A stretch of DNA of 50,528 bases from Elusimicrobia bacterium LH_S2 (GTDB lineage Bacteria > CG03 > SLGR01 > JAGXOG01), in NCBI GenBank assembly GCA_023660015.1, contig JAGXOG010000003.1:1-50528 (forward strand), in the 5' to 3' direction. The notes beneath the pieces were generated by a model. It made no database searches. It saw only the letters and a program-made list of their open reading frames with translations, and had not been told where the DNA came from. A program made the translations under genes and the position numbers. How positions within the stretch are numbered: the first letter of the stretch is position 1; each line of letters starts with the position of its first letter. Positions 48,879 to 50,528 of this stretch are shown in pieces.

Positions 48879-49835
48879 CTATTCCCGTATCAGACCGGTC
48901 CCATACTTTTTTATAAGAATATCGGCAAGGTATATAGCCAGCAGACCGGTTAAAATACCCGCTACCGAATCTGTTATATAATGATACCTGTTATAGACGA
49001 CAGAAACAGATAAGAGGGCCACCGAGGGTAGATAAAAATAAAATAGTTTTCTGACATAAAACCCCATCATCACCATGGAGACAAAGGCCACCGCGATATG
49101 AGAGGATGGCATGCATCCGCCGTACATTGACCCGTATCTCATAATATAGTTCTGCAGTCCGGTAAAGTGGTATCCTCTTAACGCTTTAGTTTCTTTATCC
49201 TGTAATTCTTCTGCCACATGAGGGCCGTAATATTCGCCTATTTTAACGGTATAGTCTTTGGCGTACTTTCGGTAAAACTCATACCTGGGGCCCCGGACGG
49301 GAAAAATTATAAAAGTCAGGTAAGAAAGGTAAAATGCTATACAGACCGCCGCAAGAAACCTGATATAATCTTTTCTTTTTCTGAAAAAATAAAGCGCGAC
49401 AGCCGCCACCGGTACCATAAGATAGTAAGTAAAATAATTAAATTTCATTAACTCGGTAAGAGCGGGAGTTATAAACCTCTCCAAATAGAGGGAAGGGTGC
49501 ACTCCAAACAAATTATATTCAAAATTAAAGATAAAACTGTCATACCACCGATTCGTCAATATAGAGGTAAATCTGTCTACTTCCCGATAATTAAATGTAA
49601 AGAGGATTATAGGATACCACCACCTGAGAAAATTTAAGAGTTTATTTTTACTTCTTTCCAGGATAGGCGCAAATTTAATAACCATAAATATGATAATAAA
49701 ATGCAGCGCGCTATAAAGATACGGATACCTCACCCCACTATTGAAAAATAATAATACCGCCCCGGTAAGCGCTAAGTAAGTGATAAATATTATATCTACT
49801 ATATTTAATCTATTTTTTTTCTTTTCGGCTCTCAT
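48879..49835 (-). CDS. PAP2-superfamily / inositol phosphorylceramide synthase-like membrane protein
   Basis: Multiple TMs; FPVRGPRYEFY, GSMYGGCMPSSHIAVAF, VVYNRYHYITDSVAGILTG (PAP2 motifs). Confidence 0.87.
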   Translation of the reverse strand: MRAEKKKNRLNIVDIIFITYLALTGAVLLFFNSGVRYPYLYSALHFIIIFMVIKFAPILERSKNKLLNFLRWWYPIILFTFNYREVDRFTSILTNRWYDSFIFNFEYNLFGVHPSLYLERFITPALTELMKFNYFTYYLMVPVAAVALYFFRKRKDYIRFLAAVCIAFYLSYLTFIIFPVRGPRYEFYRKYAKDYTVKIGEYYGPHVAEELQDKETKALRGYHFTGLQNYIMRYGSMYGGCMPSSHIAVAFVSMVMMGFYVRKLFYFYLPSVALLSVSVVYNRYHYITDSVAGILTGLLAIYLADILIKKYGTGLIRE

Positions 49836-50181
49836 TTATAATTTCATCGGTCACCATTTCTATTACACAGTCGTTCTGCTCGGCAACAGTATCATCGAGT
49901 TTAAGCCCTACGAGGTATTTATCCTCCGAGACTCTCACCCACTGGACATTCCCTACAAGGGGTGCAAGATCACTTTTCATTTTTAACTGCAGACGGATCA
50001 GCAGGCCGGGGTAAAGTTTTTCGCTGACTTCAAACATTACCCCCTGCGCGCTTATATCCTTTATATAGCCGTCAAGTCCGGAAAGAGCCATATCCGCTGT
50101 TTCTACAATAACGGGCACATTGTATTTTACCCTTATATATTCCCGGCCTTCTTCTCCTTTCTTTTTTTCTTTGTCATTCAT
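49810..50181 (-). CDS. PilZ-domain protein
   Basis: YIRVKYNVPVIVE...LDGYIKDISAQGVMFEVSEKLYPGLLIRLQL...VGNVQWVRVSEDKYLVGLKL. Confidence 0.82.
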   Translation of the reverse strand: MNDKEKKKGEEGREYIRVKYNVPVIVETADMALSGLDGYIKDISAQGVMFEVSEKLYPGLLIRLQLKMKSDLAPLVGNVQWVRVSEDKYLVGLKLDDTVAEQNDCVIEMVTDEIINESRKEKK

Positions 50182-50527
50182 TTTTTATTCCTTTAAGATA
50201 AACCATTATTGTGGAAATTGCCGCCGGGGTTATTCCCGATATACGGGAAGCCCGGGCAAGAGTATCCGGTTTAACCTTATTTAATTTTTCAACTTCTTCA
50301 TTTGAAAGACTCTTTATTTTTCTATAGTCAATACTGCCCGGCAGTTTAATATTTTCCATATCCGAAAGATCCAGAATACGTTTTTTCTGTTTCTTTATGT
50401 ATCCTTCGTATTTTAATTCTATTTTAAGTCTTTTAAATACCTTGCCAGAAATCTCTGCGGGAAATAAGGATAACTCTTTAATTTTATCTATTAATATATC
50501 ACTGTCAATCCGGGGGTTTTTAAAAAG
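50174..50527 (-). CDS. mnmG: MnmG (GidA) C-terminus, truncated by the window edge
   Basis: The frame is open to the window edge: FLKTPRIDSDILIDKIKELSLFPAEISGKVFKRLKIELKYEGYIKKQKKRILDLSDMENIKLPGSIDYRKIKSLSNEEVEKLNKVKPDTLARASRISGITPAAISTIMVYLKG. Confidence 0.9.
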   Translation of the reverse strand, partial: LFKNPRIDSDILIDKIKELSLFPAEISGKVFKRLKIELKYEGYIKKQKKRILDLSDMENIKLPGSIDYRKIKSLSNEEVEKLNKVKPDTLARASRISGITPAAISTIMVYLKGIKNE

Positions 50528-50528
50528 T

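Overview
The window is about 50.5 kb of an uncultivated-looking, AT-rich diderm bacterium (LptD, DegP and PorV-like proteins are present; the phylum cannot be fixed from this sequence). After a short + strand segment (PLP enzyme, MFS gene, decayed cysteine desulfurase/DUF3343 pair), nearly everything is on the - strand. Main blocks, in transcription order: mnmG(3' end)-PilZ-PAP2; HEAT and fabZ; a prepilin / FG-GAP / PorV-like / prepilin block; tmk-holB-ricT-metG; an envelope block (coiled coil, PEGA, split GH57-like, DegP, Wzy-like/TPR); DUF89 and an rlmD/trmA-like pseudogene; an intein-containing UvrD/PcrA; NUDIX; mfd; a decayed IS1380-like element; trpEDGCFBA followed by a degenerate TrpF-like paralog, accD, folC and lptD; crp/fnr; ogt; DUF368; nfu; eno; ftsB. 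The most notable observation is a pair of diverged ~180-nt intergenic elements (24216-24401 and 37042-37221). They fold into the same multi-branched structure with compensatory base changes in several helices, and the G.U wobbles point to the + strand as the RNA sense. I cannot match it to an RNA family I know. Other notable items are a TrpF-like probable pseudoenzyme in the trp-accD operon, an intein with a GIY-YIG-like insert, single-nucleotide frameshifts (three at 7-nt A/T runs, one of them in fabZ), and a prepilin/PorV/FG-GAP locus. No searches were run; all calls come from reading the sequence and from remembered family motifs.
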